Assembly: GCF_016862175.1 (NCBI RefSeq)
Contig: NZ_BOML01000027.1
Coordinates: forward strand, 62,001-126,000
Source: Paractinoplanes durhamensis
Lineage (GTDB): Bacteria > Actinomycetota > Actinomycetes > Mycobacteriales > Micromonosporaceae
Direction: 5' to 3'
DNA length: 64,000 bases
Shown here: piece after piece, positions 16,624 through 25,158 of the stretch
How positions within the stretch are numbered: the first letter of the stretch is position 1
Layout: every line of letters begins with the position of its first letter
The notes under the pieces: generated by a model
Told to the model about the DNA's origin: nothing
The model's database searches: none
The model's input: only the letters and a program-made list of their open reading frames with translations
Translations under genes and position numbers: made by a program

Positions 16624-19600
16624 ACACACCGCCGTCGTCGAAGAATCGGACGTCGAGAACCGCGACGCCGCGGTCCGTGCCGACCAAGAGCAACTCGCGC
16701 TCGGTGAACTGCATGGATGTCGCCTCGGTGCCGAGGTCGATCGACAGGGTCTGCAGCCCGTTCTCGAAGATCGAGATGGACCAGTCCTTCCCCTGGGCCG
16801 CCACGAGAATGCGGCCGGCGAAATCCCGGGCGGCCACCGACACCGCGCCGGCGAACGGGACCGCCGGTTGGGGCGGCGGCGGCAGGTCGTCGAACGGCGC
16901 GTGGAACTCGATCATCTCCCGGGTCGCGGTCACCAGGAGGGTGCGGCCGGAGAACGCGAAGAACTGCGCCGCTTCGACCCGGCCCAGCCCCGCGTTCGCG
17001 GCCCGCATCAGTGGCCGGCCCGACGCCGCGTCCCAGAGCCAGACCAGGCCGCCCTTGTCGATGCAGGCCACGATGGTGTGGCTGTCGTCGTCATCCCGGG
17101 AGTCCTGCTGGTAGAGGAAGCACATCGCGGCGAAATCGGTGAAGCCGGCCAGGGCGCGGCCGAACCGCAGCCCGGTCTCCAGGTCGAACATGACGATGAA
17201 GTTGTAGTCCGCTGCTGCCAGCACCGACCGGCCGAGAACCGTACCGACCCGGAGTTCGTCGACGTCGAAATAGGTTCCCCCGGCCATACCGAACGACCTG
17301 GTGATCATCATGTATCCGCCGGCGCGTCCGCCGATCGCGTCATCCGCGATCTTCGGGAACGGGTCGATGCCGTCGGTGCCGAGCGCATCGGTGAGCACGT
17401 GGGCGCCGTGCCCGTCGGCCAGCGACCGGACGACGATGTCGCCCGCCTCGGCGTGGATCAGGTACACGTCCGTCCCCGCGTGCCAGATGGTCACCGCGGA
17501 CGTCCCCACCACCCGGCTGAGCTGGTCGTCGTCCTCGCCGCCGACGTCGAGCCAGACCCGAACCGTCCGGTCGCGGCTGACCGATCCCACGACCGGACGG
17601 CCGGCGGCGAGCCCGGCGCAGACTCCGGTCACCGCGCTGCTGTGCCCCTCCAGATTGCGCAGCCGCCGGCCGGACGAGATCTCCCACACCCGGACCGCAT
17701 TGTCGAAGCCGCCGGTCACCAGAGTGCCGGGTTCGGGGCCGGCCACCATCGTGGTCAGGCCGCCGGGGTGGGCCCCGAGCGGCCCGAGAACCAGGGAACG
17801 CGTCGCGATGTCCCAGATCCCGAAGTGGCCGACGCCCGCGTCGTACGCGATGTGGGTGGAACCGGGACCGCCGATCGTCGCGACGCTCCACAGCGGCTCG
17901 TCGAGGTCGACATCGCGTTCGAGGTCGGCCCCCGTCCGCACGTCGTGGACCTTCATGCCGAAGGTCCCGGTGGAGACGGTGACCAGATTTCCGTCGAGCA
18001 GCGTGAGATCCACGCTGATGACGACGGTGCGTTGAGCGTGGAACGGCTCCGCCACCGGCCGCATCGTCGCGGCATCCAGAACCAGCAGATCGCCGTTGTG
18101 GCGTCCCGCGGCGATCAGCGTGGCGTCGCCGATCCGCACCGCCCGCAGCGCCGACACGCCGGCGTCCCCGTCGAGGCGGTGGATCGTGGCTTCGTCCGCG
18201 CCGACGTCCCAGACCTCGATCTCGTTCGTGTCGCCACCGGCGATGATCACACCGCTCGGCACGCCGGGCAAGCTGGTCATGCACCTGATCGGCGTGCACG
18301 CGGACTGGCGCGGCGGTGCGGCCGGCTCACCGGCGATCGGGTCCCACACCCGCTGCACGCCGGCCGCGTCGCCCGACACGATCAGGTCCCGGCCGTCGGA
18401 GGTGAGGAGCGTGACCGCGGTGATGTCGCTGCGGTGGCTGCCGAGAACGGCGTACCCACCCGGGGTGCGCCAATAGGTCCAGAGCTGCCGCCAGGCCAGG
18501 TCGATCGTTCGCGCCAGCACGTCGGCGAACCCGTTCTCGCCGAGCCGCTGCGCATGCATGGCGAGGTAGGCGCCGGCCACCTCGGCGGGCTGGTTCCGCA
18601 TCCAACTCACCGCGGTGCGATAGATCTTCGCGTACGGACGGACCGCCGGCTCGGCCGAGCGAGAAGTGGCCGCCAGCAGCCGGTCGGGCTGAGCGGCGAC
18701 GAGATAGAGCGGATCGCCGACCAGCGTGCCGAGGCGGCTCGACCGGACGGCGTGGGTGGCCATGAACTGCCGGACGTACGGCGGCGCCGCGAGCCACCGC
18801 CGGGCAAGCCCGTACGCCCGGACCGTACGGTCCACGAGTTCGCCGTTCAGCCGGTCGCTGTCGAGGTAGCAGTCCGGGTGGTCGCGCGCCGTCTCCGCCG
18901 ACACCACGAAGTCCCCGAGGCTGCCGTGATAGAGCCGGTAGCCGGACTCGGACCGTTCGAGGTACGGCGCCAGCCACTCCAGCGCCTGCTCCACCCAGTG
19001 CGGTTCGAACGGCAGGCCGGCGAGCGACCGGATGGTGGCCGCGGAGACGCTCGCCTGGGCGATCGCCAGCATCCCCAGCACCGGCCGGCAGAGCGCCGGC
19101 CAGGCCGGCGTGAAACCCGGGGGCACCGGCACCATGACGTCCTCCACCATCGCCCGGGTCCGGCCGATGAAGAAGGCGTAGAGGGGCCGCAGGCCGTTCG
19201 GAATGCTGTCGAGGGTGCGGGTCAGGTAGTCCTCGGCGCTCTCCGACCGCAGTAGATCCAGCTGGCGGAACAGCATGGCCAGATAAAGGATGTTGCCGTC
19301 CGCCTTGGCGACCAGACGGCGTTCGAGCGACGGCCGGCCCGGCAGCGCGGCCCTGGTGTACGCCAGCAGATCGTCCTGGACCCGGTCGGCGTTCACGCCG
19401 AAGGCGACTTCGGCCAGTTCCGCTGCCCGGGCCCGACGGAACTGCCGGACCGCGGGTCCCCCGGCCCGGCAGGTGATCACGAACTTGACGTTCGGCGGCA
19501 GGTCGGCCGCCGTGGACAACCAGCTGAGAATTGTGTTCTCCGGCTGGACCCCGGCGTTGGCGTCCCGGTCGTCGACCGCATCCACCAGAACGACGATGGG

Positions 19601-20182
19601 CTCCCCCGCGGCGGCCCGGCCCGGCTCCGACAACGCCATCTCGCACAGGGTGGCGAGGTCGAGCAGCCTGGGCTCGAGGTTCAGGGAGCGGATCCGGAGG
19701 CCGACGATCTCACCGGACGCCGTCCCGGCCTTCTGCTTGACCGAGAACGCCACCTTCCGAAACGGAGACACGGAGACCTCATCGATCGAGATCCCCACCA
19801 TCTGGCCGGACTCCGCCACCTCGTCGGCCTGCTGTTCCACCCGGATGTCAGGCCCCTGGCCCGCGAAGAGTTCCGGCCGGCGAACTGCCAGCTGATGCCC
19901 GGCGGCCAGCAACAGCGATCGGGCATCGCCACTCGCCAGGGGCGTGATGCTGTCCCAGCGGATGAAGTACCGGAGCCACGACGGGTTGGTGCGGGCCAGC
20001 CGGGCGACGATTCCGGTCTTGCCCGCGCCCGGTTCGCCGGTGAGCAGCACGAAACGGCAGTTCTCGTCGTGCAGCGGACCGGTGAGGGCCTCCGAGAGCC
20101 ACGGGCGTTCGACGAAGCGGGGGTCGTCCACATAGCGGGAGACCAATGACTCGAAGAACAGATCCTCAACCGGTCCGGTCAC
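16607..20182 (-). CDS. Novel STAND-type NTPase with C-terminal WD40 propellers
   Basis: 1191 residues, no signal peptide. The P-loop GEPGAGKT (residues 49-56) and Walker B PIVVLVDAVDD (about 195-205) define an NTPase module that runs to about 360. Helical repeats follow (about 360-560). At least ten WD40-like blades then reach the C-terminus, for example VRVWEISSGRRLRNLEGHS and DRTVRVWLDVGG. The order switch-ATPase then propeller is that of NLR/STAND proteins, whose propeller senses a ligand. No N-terminal effector domain is evident, so the effector may be the overlapping membrane protein downstream. It may be a stress, developmental or anti-phage sensor; none is proven. Confidence 0.85.
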   Translation of the reverse strand: MTGPVEDLFFESLVSRYVDDPRFVERPWLSEALTGPLHDENCRFVLLTGEPGAGKTGIVARLARTNPSWLRYFIRWDSITPLASGDARSLLLAAGHQLAVRRPELFAGQGPDIRVEQQADEVAESGQMVGISIDEVSVSPFRKVAFSVKQKAGTASGEIVGLRIRSLNLEPRLLDLATLCEMALSEPGRAAAGEPIVVLVDAVDDRDANAGVQPENTILSWLSTAADLPPNVKFVITCRAGGPAVRQFRRARAAELAEVAFGVNADRVQDDLLAYTRAALPGRPSLERRLVAKADGNILYLAMLFRQLDLLRSESAEDYLTRTLDSIPNGLRPLYAFFIGRTRAMVEDVMVPVPPGFTPAWPALCRPVLGMLAIAQASVSAATIRSLAGLPFEPHWVEQALEWLAPYLERSESGYRLYHGSLGDFVVSAETARDHPDCYLDSDRLNGELVDRTVRAYGLARRWLAAPPYVRQFMATHAVRSSRLGTLVGDPLYLVAAQPDRLLAATSRSAEPAVRPYAKIYRTAVSWMRNQPAEVAGAYLAMHAQRLGENGFADVLARTIDLAWRQLWTYWRTPGGYAVLGSHRSDITAVTLLTSDGRDLIVSGDAAGVQRVWDPIAGEPAAPPRQSACTPIRCMTSLPGVPSGVIIAGGDTNEIEVWDVGADEATIHRLDGDAGVSALRAVRIGDATLIAAGRHNGDLLVLDAATMRPVAEPFHAQRTVVISVDLTLLDGNLVTVSTGTFGMKVHDVRTGADLERDVDLDEPLWSVATIGGPGSTHIAYDAGVGHFGIWDIATRSLVLGPLGAHPGGLTTMVAGPEPGTLVTGGFDNAVRVWEISSGRRLRNLEGHSSAVTGVCAGLAAGRPVVGSVSRDRTVRVWLDVGGEDDDQLSRVVGTSAVTIWHAGTDVYLIHAEAGDIVVRSLADGHGAHVLTDALGTDGIDPFPKIADDAIGGRAGGYMMITRSFGMAGGTYFDVDELRVGTVLGRSVLAAADYNFIVMFDLETGLRFGRALAGFTDFAAMCFLYQQDSRDDDDSHTIVACIDKGGLVWLWDAASGRPLMRAANAGLGRVEAAQFFAFSGRTLLVTATREMIEFHAPFDDLPPPPQPAVPFAGAVSVAARDFAGRILVAAQGKDWSISIFENGLQTLSIDLGTEATSMQFTERELLLVGTDRGVAVLDVRFFDDGGVYDDET

Positions 20183-20291
20183 AGAACCCCCACGGTGACG
20201 CCACGGGACTGCCTCAACCGGGAGCGTTACACACTTTGATCAACTGAGCAACGGGAGGGTTCAACCAGGTAAATGTCCAGGTTGGACGGTG

Positions 20292-20672
20292 TCAGGCCGC
20301 CGGGCAGAGAGCCTTCCTGGTGGCGGCCACCACCTTGGCCGCGGTGCCCTTGTCGACGTCGAAGCGCGTGGCGGCGTTCTTGGCCAGCTCGGCGTCGGTC
20401 TTCTTCTGTTCGATGTCCAGGCAGATGGTCTTGCCGTTGTCGAGGGCGGCGGCCTGGTTCGTGCCCAGCTTCGGGTCGATCGCCTTCAGGGCCGCCACGT
20501 ACGAATCCGCGTCGCCGGCCGCTGCAGCCCGCTTCGCGGCCGCCTCCGACGCACCGGGGTCGACCACCGGGACCTGCGGCTGGGCGGCGGAGCCGGGATC
20601 GCCGGCACTGCTGCTGCAACCGGCCAGCGCGATCAGCGCGACCCCGACCACCATGAACTGCCGTGCGTTCAC
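20292..20672 (-). CDS. Small lipoprotein, DUF732-like
   Basis: 126 residues. The lipobox LIALAGC directs lipidation at the cysteine near residue 19. The mature part carries the DUF732 pattern with two cysteines (TICLDIEQKK … ATRKALCPAA), probably disulfide-linked. The GTG start is favoured because GGAGG lies five bases ahead. Such proteins are common in actinobacteria and lack a known role. Confidence 0.75.
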   Translation of the reverse strand: MNARQFMVVGVALIALAGCSSSAGDPGSAAQPQVPVVDPGASEAAAKRAAAAGDADSYVAALKAIDPKLGTNQAAALDNGKTICLDIEQKKTDAELAKNAATRFDVDKGTAAKVVAATRKALCPAA

Positions 20673-20744
20673 CACTGCCTCCAGACTTCGATGCGGGTGA
20701 ATGTACCAGCGGGTAGGGCCATCGGGTAGGGATCGCGTGGGCCA

Positions 20745-20763
20745 AACCTAAAGGGTTTAGGTT
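20745..20763. promoter_or_regulatory. TetR operator: AACCTAAA-GGG-TTTAGGTT
   Basis: A perfect palindrome with 8-base arms around GGG ends six bases before the ATG of the TetR gene. It would block the promoter or ribosome site, as expected for autoregulation of the TetR-hydrolase pair. Confidence 0.75.
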
Positions 20764-20769
20764 AGGGGC

Positions 20770-21342
20770 ATGGCGCGTGCGAACCTGAGTTCCGTGGTGG
20801 TGATCGAGGCGGCGGCGGACCTTGCCGACCGGGAGGGGTTTGCCGCGGTCACGCTGTCGGCGCTGGCCCGGCACTTCGGGGTGCGGACCGCCAGCCTCTA
20901 CACGCACGTCCGTGATCTGTCCGCGCTGCTCGACTCGGTGCATGAGCTGGCTCTCGGCGAGCTTGCCGACCGGATCGCGGTCGCGGTCGCCGGGCGCTCG
21001 GGGCGGGAAGCGCTCGTCGCGCTCGCCGACGCGCAGCGTGACTACGCCCGGCAGCGGCCCGGGCGGTGGGCCGCCCTCCAGCGGCCGGCCGCCACCGCGC
21101 CGGCCTCGGCCGCCCGGCTCGTCGCGCTCACCTGGGCGGTTCTCCGCGACTACCGGCTCCCCGACGCCGAGCTCGTGCACGCCACCCGGCTTCTCGGCGC
21201 GACCGTCAACGGCTTTCTGTCGCTCGAGGCGTCCGGCAACTTCGGGCACCGCGGGCCCACCACCGACGTCTCCTGGCGGCGCGCGATCGACGCGCTCGAC
21301 ACCGCCCTGCGCACCTGGCCCACCGAAGGGAACCCAGCATGA
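20770..21342 (+). CDS. TetR/AcrR-family regulator with WHG-type C-terminal domain
   Basis: 190 residues. The N-terminal HTH reads LSALARHFGVRTASLYTHVR (about 35-55). The C-terminal half, with RPGRWAALQRP and LGATVNGFLSLE, is of the TetR_C_33/WHG kind. Its TGA overlaps the start of the SGNH hydrolase gene (ATGA), so the two are translationally coupled. A palindromic operator immediately upstream suggests that it represses its own operon. Confidence 0.9.
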   Translation: MARANLSSVVVIEAAADLADREGFAAVTLSALARHFGVRTASLYTHVRDLSALLDSVHELALGELADRIAVAVAGRSGREALVALADAQRDYARQRPGRWAALQRPAATAPASAARLVALTWAVLRDYRLPDAELVHATRLLGATVNGFLSLEASGNFGHRGPTTDVSWRRAIDALDTALRTWPTEGNPA

Positions 21343-22475
21343 CCATCAACTCCGAGCTTCTGCGCGGCGCCGCCGACGTCGAGGTCACCGATCGCGGCGT
21401 ACGGCCGCACCGGCTGCCCGCCTGGGTGCGGCAGCAGTTCCCGGACGGCCAGCTGCTGTCGATGGAGAGCCAGCCCTCGGGCGTACGGGTGGTGTTCCGC
21501 ACCTCGGCCCGCCGGGTCGAACTGGTCACCCACGCGACCCGGATCGCCTACCTGGGCGCCGACCGGCCGCGCGGGCGCATCGACGTCTACGCGGACGGCG
21601 AGCTCGTCCTGCGCGACGTGCTCGACGGCGGCGACCGGATCACGGTCGACCTGACCACGGGGCAGACCGCGGTCGAGCCGGGTGAGCCGCACACGACGAC
21701 GGTGGCGCTGCCGGGCGAGCCGCGCCGGATCGAGATCTGGCTGCCGCACAACGAGGCGGTCGAGCTGATCGAGCTGCTGGCCGACGCGCCGATCGAGCCG
21801 GACGGCACCGCCCTGCCGCGGTGGGTGCATCACGGCAGTTCGATCAGTCACGGCTCGAACGCGGTCGCGCCCAGCGAGATCTGGCCGGCCGTCGCGGCCC
21901 GCCGGGCGGGCGTCGAGCTGCGCAATCTCGGCCTGGGTGGCAGCGCGCTGGTCGATCCGTTCCTGGCCCGGGTGATCCGGGACGCGCCGGCCGACTTCAT
22001 CAGCGTCAAGCTCGGCATCAACGTCGTCAACCACGACGCGATGCGGTTGCGGGCGTTCGTGCCGGCCGTGCACGGCTTCCTCGACACGATCCGGGACGGC
22101 CACCCGAACACCCCGCTCGTCCTCATCTCGCCGATCTTCTGCGGCATCCACGAGGACACCCCGGGCCCGGGCTCGATCGACCCGGCCTCGATCGGCACCG
22201 GCCAGGTGCGGTTCACCGCCACCGGGAATCCGGCCGACATCGCGCAGGGGCGCCTCACCCTCGAGGTCATCCGGCGCGAGCTGCGCTCGCTGGCCGAGCG
22301 GCGATCCGGCGACAAGCAGCTGCATTTTCTTGAGGGTCTCATGTTGTACGGGCCGGACGACGCGGCCGCGCTCCCGTTGCCGGACGACCTGCACCCGGGT
22401 CCGGAAGCGCACCGGCTCATCGGCGACCGGTTCGCCGACTACGCCTTCACCGGCTCCGGGCCGTTCGCCGGCTGA
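21339..22475 (+). CDS. SGNH/GDSL-family hydrolase
   Basis: 378 residues. An N-terminal jelly-roll-like domain (about 1-155) is followed by an SGNH hydrolase: catalytic Ser in HHGSSISHGS near residue 170, the glycine/asparagine blocks LRNLGLGGSA and SVKLGINVVN, and the terminal Asp-His in DDLHPG. The arrangement is that of SsfX3-like esterases. There is no signal peptide, so it acts inside the cell. Probably a carboxylesterase or acyltransferase on an unknown metabolite, under control of the coupled TetR. Confidence 0.88.
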   Translation: MTINSELLRGAADVEVTDRGVRPHRLPAWVRQQFPDGQLLSMESQPSGVRVVFRTSARRVELVTHATRIAYLGADRPRGRIDVYADGELVLRDVLDGGDRITVDLTTGQTAVEPGEPHTTTVALPGEPRRIEIWLPHNEAVELIELLADAPIEPDGTALPRWVHHGSSISHGSNAVAPSEIWPAVAARRAGVELRNLGLGGSALVDPFLARVIRDAPADFISVKLGINVVNHDAMRLRAFVPAVHGFLDTIRDGHPNTPLVLISPIFCGIHEDTPGPGSIDPASIGTGQVRFTATGNPADIAQGRLTLEVIRRELRSLAERRSGDKQLHFLEGLMLYGPDDAAALPLPDDLHPGPEAHRLIGDRFADYAFTGSGPFAG

Positions 22476-22993
22476 CGGCGCGCGCTGCCCAGCCGGACCG
22501 CCGAGATGAGGAAGAGGATGCCGCCGCCGATGGCGTAACCGGCCACGCCGCTCAGCGCGGCGCCGTCCTGGCCCGCCTGCAGGATGAACGTCGAGCCGAC
22601 CAGCGCGGAGACCGCCCCACTGATGATCATCGGCCACTGGCCGCCCAAGCGGCGGCGGGTGACCCCGACGAACAGCTGGATCAGGCCGGACAGGATCGCC
22701 CACGCGCCCCACACGCGCAGCACCGCGGGGATGCCGGAGGCGGCGGCCAGGCCCACGCCGACCGCGGCGAGCAGGCTGATCGCAATGTTGACGTAGAGGC
22801 CGGCCGCCCGTGACGACCGGGCGTCGACGACCGCGGCGGCCACGTCGACCAGCGGGTAGAGCACCAGCAGGGTGACCGCGAGCGGGCCGAGCTCGGTGGC
22901 GGTGGTGAACATCGCGAGGGCCCAGAGGATGGCGAAGCCGAAGCGGGCGAAATACAGCCGACGCAGGGCGGGGGCGATGCCGGAGGTGGTCAC
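22439..22993 (-). CDS. DUF308-like membrane protein
   Basis: 184 residues with about six membrane helices (RFGFAILWALAMFTTATEL, LVLYPLVDVAAAVVDA, WGAWAILSGLIQLFVGV). The spacing and the repeated W/G pattern recall HdeD/DUF308 proteins. The GTG start is chosen because GGAAGG lies seven bases upstream; longer frames run into the operator region. It is divergent from a TetR gene that probably represses it. The 3' end overlaps the hydrolase gene. Confidence 0.75.
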   Translation of the reverse strand: MTTSGIAPALRRLYFARFGFAILWALAMFTTATELGPLAVTLLVLYPLVDVAAAVVDARSSRAAGLYVNIAISLLAAVGVGLAAASGIPAVLRVWGAWAILSGLIQLFVGVTRRRLGGQWPMIISGAVSALVGSTFILQAGQDGAALSGVAGYAIGGGILFLISAVRLGSARRQPANGPEPVKA

Positions 22994-23023
22994 GGGTGAT
23001 CCTTCCGAGAGCCGAGAGAGAAC

Positions 23024-23083
23024 GAACGTTCTGTCTCGGCCAACGATGACAGGCGCCGCTCGACGAGTCAAGACCGAACGTTC
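23024..23083. promoter_or_regulatory. Two GAACGTTC operators for the divergent TetR pair
   Basis: The palindrome GAACGTTC occurs at 23024-23031 and 23076-23083, 52 bases apart. Each sits in a similar frame (AGAmCGAACGTTCTrTC). One copy lies near the membrane-protein start and the other near the TetR start, so a single regulator could repress both genes. Confidence 0.75.
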
Positions 23084-23102
23084 TATCCGCTAACATGGCG
23101 GC

Positions 23103-23657
23103 ATGACGAGCAGCGCGACCGAGCGGCGGCCGTCCGAGGCGCGGCTGCGGCTGCTCACCACGGCCGGCCAGATCTTCTACACCGAGGGCATCCACGCGGT
23201 CGGGGTCGACCGGATCATCGCCGAGGCCCAGGTCACCCGGGCCACGTTCTACCGGCACTTCCCCGGTAAGGAGGATCTCCTGCTCGCCTATCTGGCCGAG
23301 GCCGACCGGGGCATCCGCGAGCCGATCGAGGCACTGCTGGCCGGAGATCCGCCGGCGGCCGACGCCGTGCGCGCCATCGCGGCGGCGATCGCGGCCGGCA
23401 TCCAGTCCCCCGGGTTCCGCGGGTGCGCCTTCCTGAACGCGGTGGCCGAGTATCCGGATCCTGCCCACCCCGTACACAAAGCGGTTTTGGCTCATCGGCA
23501 GTGGTTCTTCGACACGGTGAGTGCCCTGCTGGCCGGGCCCGCCGCGCGGCAGTTCGTCATGTTGCGCGACGGCGCGATGGCGGCCGGCTGCATCTCCGAC
23601 GCGGCGCTGGTCTGCGAAACCTTCCTTAGTGGAGTCGACGGGCTGATCGGCGCGTAA
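23103..23657 (+). CDS. TetR-family regulator
   Basis: 184 residues. The HTH VDRIIAEAQVTRATFYRHFP lies at about 33-52. The ligand domain contains GFRGCAFLNAVAEYPDP, seen in the TetR branch that regulates small efflux or membrane proteins. Divergent from the DUF308-like gene; two operators lie between them. The next gene starts ten bases after the stop. Confidence 0.9.
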   Translation: MTSSATERRPSEARLRLLTTAGQIFYTEGIHAVGVDRIIAEAQVTRATFYRHFPGKEDLLLAYLAEADRGIREPIEALLAGDPPAADAVRAIAAAIAAGIQSPGFRGCAFLNAVAEYPDPAHPVHKAVLAHRQWFFDTVSALLAGPAARQFVMLRDGAMAAGCISDAALVCETFLSGVDGLIGA

Positions 23658-23667
23658 GGTCACCCGC

Positions 23668-24162
23668 ATGCTCGAGACGCAACGCGAGAGAGTGCCGCTG
23701 GACGACGGCGGCGAGCGGGACACGGCGCTGGCTTTCCTGACGTTCGCGCGGTCCTGCGTGCTGAAGAAGATCGATGGGCTGGACGACGAACAGCTGCGCC
23801 GGCGCCTGGTGGTGTCGGACACGACGCTGCTCGGGCTGGTGCAGCACCTGACCGACGCCGAGCGGTACTGGTTCGGGCACATCCTGGCCGGCAATCCGCG
23901 CTGGGCCGGCGTCGACTTCGACATGGTGGTCGCCCCGGAGCGGACCACGGCCGAGGTCATCGGCGCCTACCGGGTGTCGATCGCCGAGAGCGACGCCCAC
24001 ATCGCGGCGCTGAAAAGCCTCGACGCCCGCACCGCGACTCCGGTGCATGGCGAGGCGCGCACGCTCCGGTGGGTGGTGGCGCACCTGACCAGCGAGACCG
24101 TTCGGCATGCCGGGCACGCCGATATCCTGCGGGAACTCATCGACGGGGTGACCGGGCGCTGA
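23668..24162 (+). CDS. DinB-family protein (DUF664)
   Basis: 164 residues. The four-helix DinB fold is indicated by VVSDTTLLGLVQHLTDAERYW, carrying the first metal-ligand histidine, and by the terminal HLTSETVRHAGHADILRELI, carrying the other two. Actinobacterial members are thiol-dependent enzymes such as mycothiol transferases. It lies ten bases behind the TetR gene and may share its transcript. Confidence 0.85.
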   Translation: MLETQRERVPLDDGGERDTALAFLTFARSCVLKKIDGLDDEQLRRRLVVSDTTLLGLVQHLTDAERYWFGHILAGNPRWAGVDFDMVVAPERTTAEVIGAYRVSIAESDAHIAALKSLDARTATPVHGEARTLRWVVAHLTSETVRHAGHADILRELIDGVTGR

Positions 24163-24207
24163 TCGCCCACGTGGCGGAAACGCCGCTTTCGTAGCATCGT
24201 CGCAGTC

Positions 24208-25158
24208 ATGAGACGTTCTCGTGCTTGGCGGACCGTGATCGCCGCGGCGGCGCTCGCCACCCTGGCGGCGTGCAGTGGATCTTCTTCCGACGGCGCCGCG
24301 CCCTCGTCCAGCGGCGGAAGCTGGGCGGGCGGCCCGTCTTCGTCCGGCCCGGAAGCGTCCGCGAGCGCGCCCGCCGGGAAGCCGGTGCACGTGCGGCTGT
24401 TCCAGGCGGACGGGACCACCTGGGGTGTCGGCATGCCGATCATCGCCTACCTGTCGGCCAAGATCACCGATGCGCACGAGTTCGTGGCGGCCACCGCGGT
24501 CACCGTCAACGACGCACCGGCCGGCGGCGCCTGGTATTTCCAGAAGTCCGCGATCTACGCCGGCTACCCGATCGAGGCGCACTACCGGACCGAGAAGTAC
24601 TGGCCGGCGCACGCCAAGATCCATATGGACCTCGCGACCAAGGACCGGTCGGCCGGCACCGGGCTGGTCTTCGACAACAGCCTCACGCTCGACATGTCCA
24701 CCGGCGCCGCCAACATCAGCAAGATCGACGGGAAGTCCGAGCGGATGACCGTCACCTCCGACGGCAAGCAGGTGTTCAGCTTCCCGGTCTCGCTCGGCAA
24801 GGCCAGCACGCCCACATTCGGCGGCACCAAGATCGTGATGGAGAAGGCGAAGGTCCAGCGGATGACCGGCGCCGGCTACGACCTGAAGGTGCCGTGGTCG
24901 GTGCGGATCACCAACTCCGGCGAGTTCGTGCACGCGGCCAGCTGGAACGGCGGCAACATCGGCCAGCGCAGCACCTCGCACGGCTGCACCAACCTCACCG
25001 TCGCCGACGCCCAGCGCTTCTTCAACTTCGCGCAGGTCGGCGACGTGACCGTCTACACCGGCACCGGCGGGCCGACCATGCCGAGCTGGGACGGCTACGG
25101 CGACTGGAACCTCGCCTGGGGCACCTGGCAGGCCGGCGGCGTCCTGCGGACTACCTGA
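24208..25158 (+). CDS. Lipoprotein L,D-transpeptidase
   Basis: 316 residues. The signal with lipobox TLAAC predicts a membrane-anchored lipoprotein, followed by a Ser/Gly linker. An Ig-like domain (about 55-180) precedes the YkuD catalytic domain with the active-site motif STSHGCTNLT (Cys near 268). It makes 3-3 cross-links or attaches proteins in peptidoglycan and is usually insensitive to penicillins. The 3' end overlaps the convergent aminotransferase gene by eight bases. Confidence 0.93.
   Translation: MRRSRAWRTVIAAAALATLAACSGSSSDGAAPSSSGGSWAGGPSSSGPEASASAPAGKPVHVRLFQADGTTWGVGMPIIAYLSAKITDAHEFVAATAVTVNDAPAGGAWYFQKSAIYAGYPIEAHYRTEKYWPAHAKIHMDLATKDRSAGTGLVFDNSLTLDMSTGAANISKIDGKSERMTVTSDGKQVFSFPVSLGKASTPTFGGTKIVMEKAKVQRMTGAGYDLKVPWSVRITNSGEFVHAASWNGGNIGQRSTSHGCTNLTVADAQRFFNFAQVGDVTVYTGTGGPTMPSWDGYGDWNLAWGTWQAGGVLRTT

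Noticed and set aside
16532-19255. 907-codon plus-strand frame opposite the NTPase-WD40 gene
   Set aside because: Antisense shadow with low-complexity Arg/Gly/His composition.
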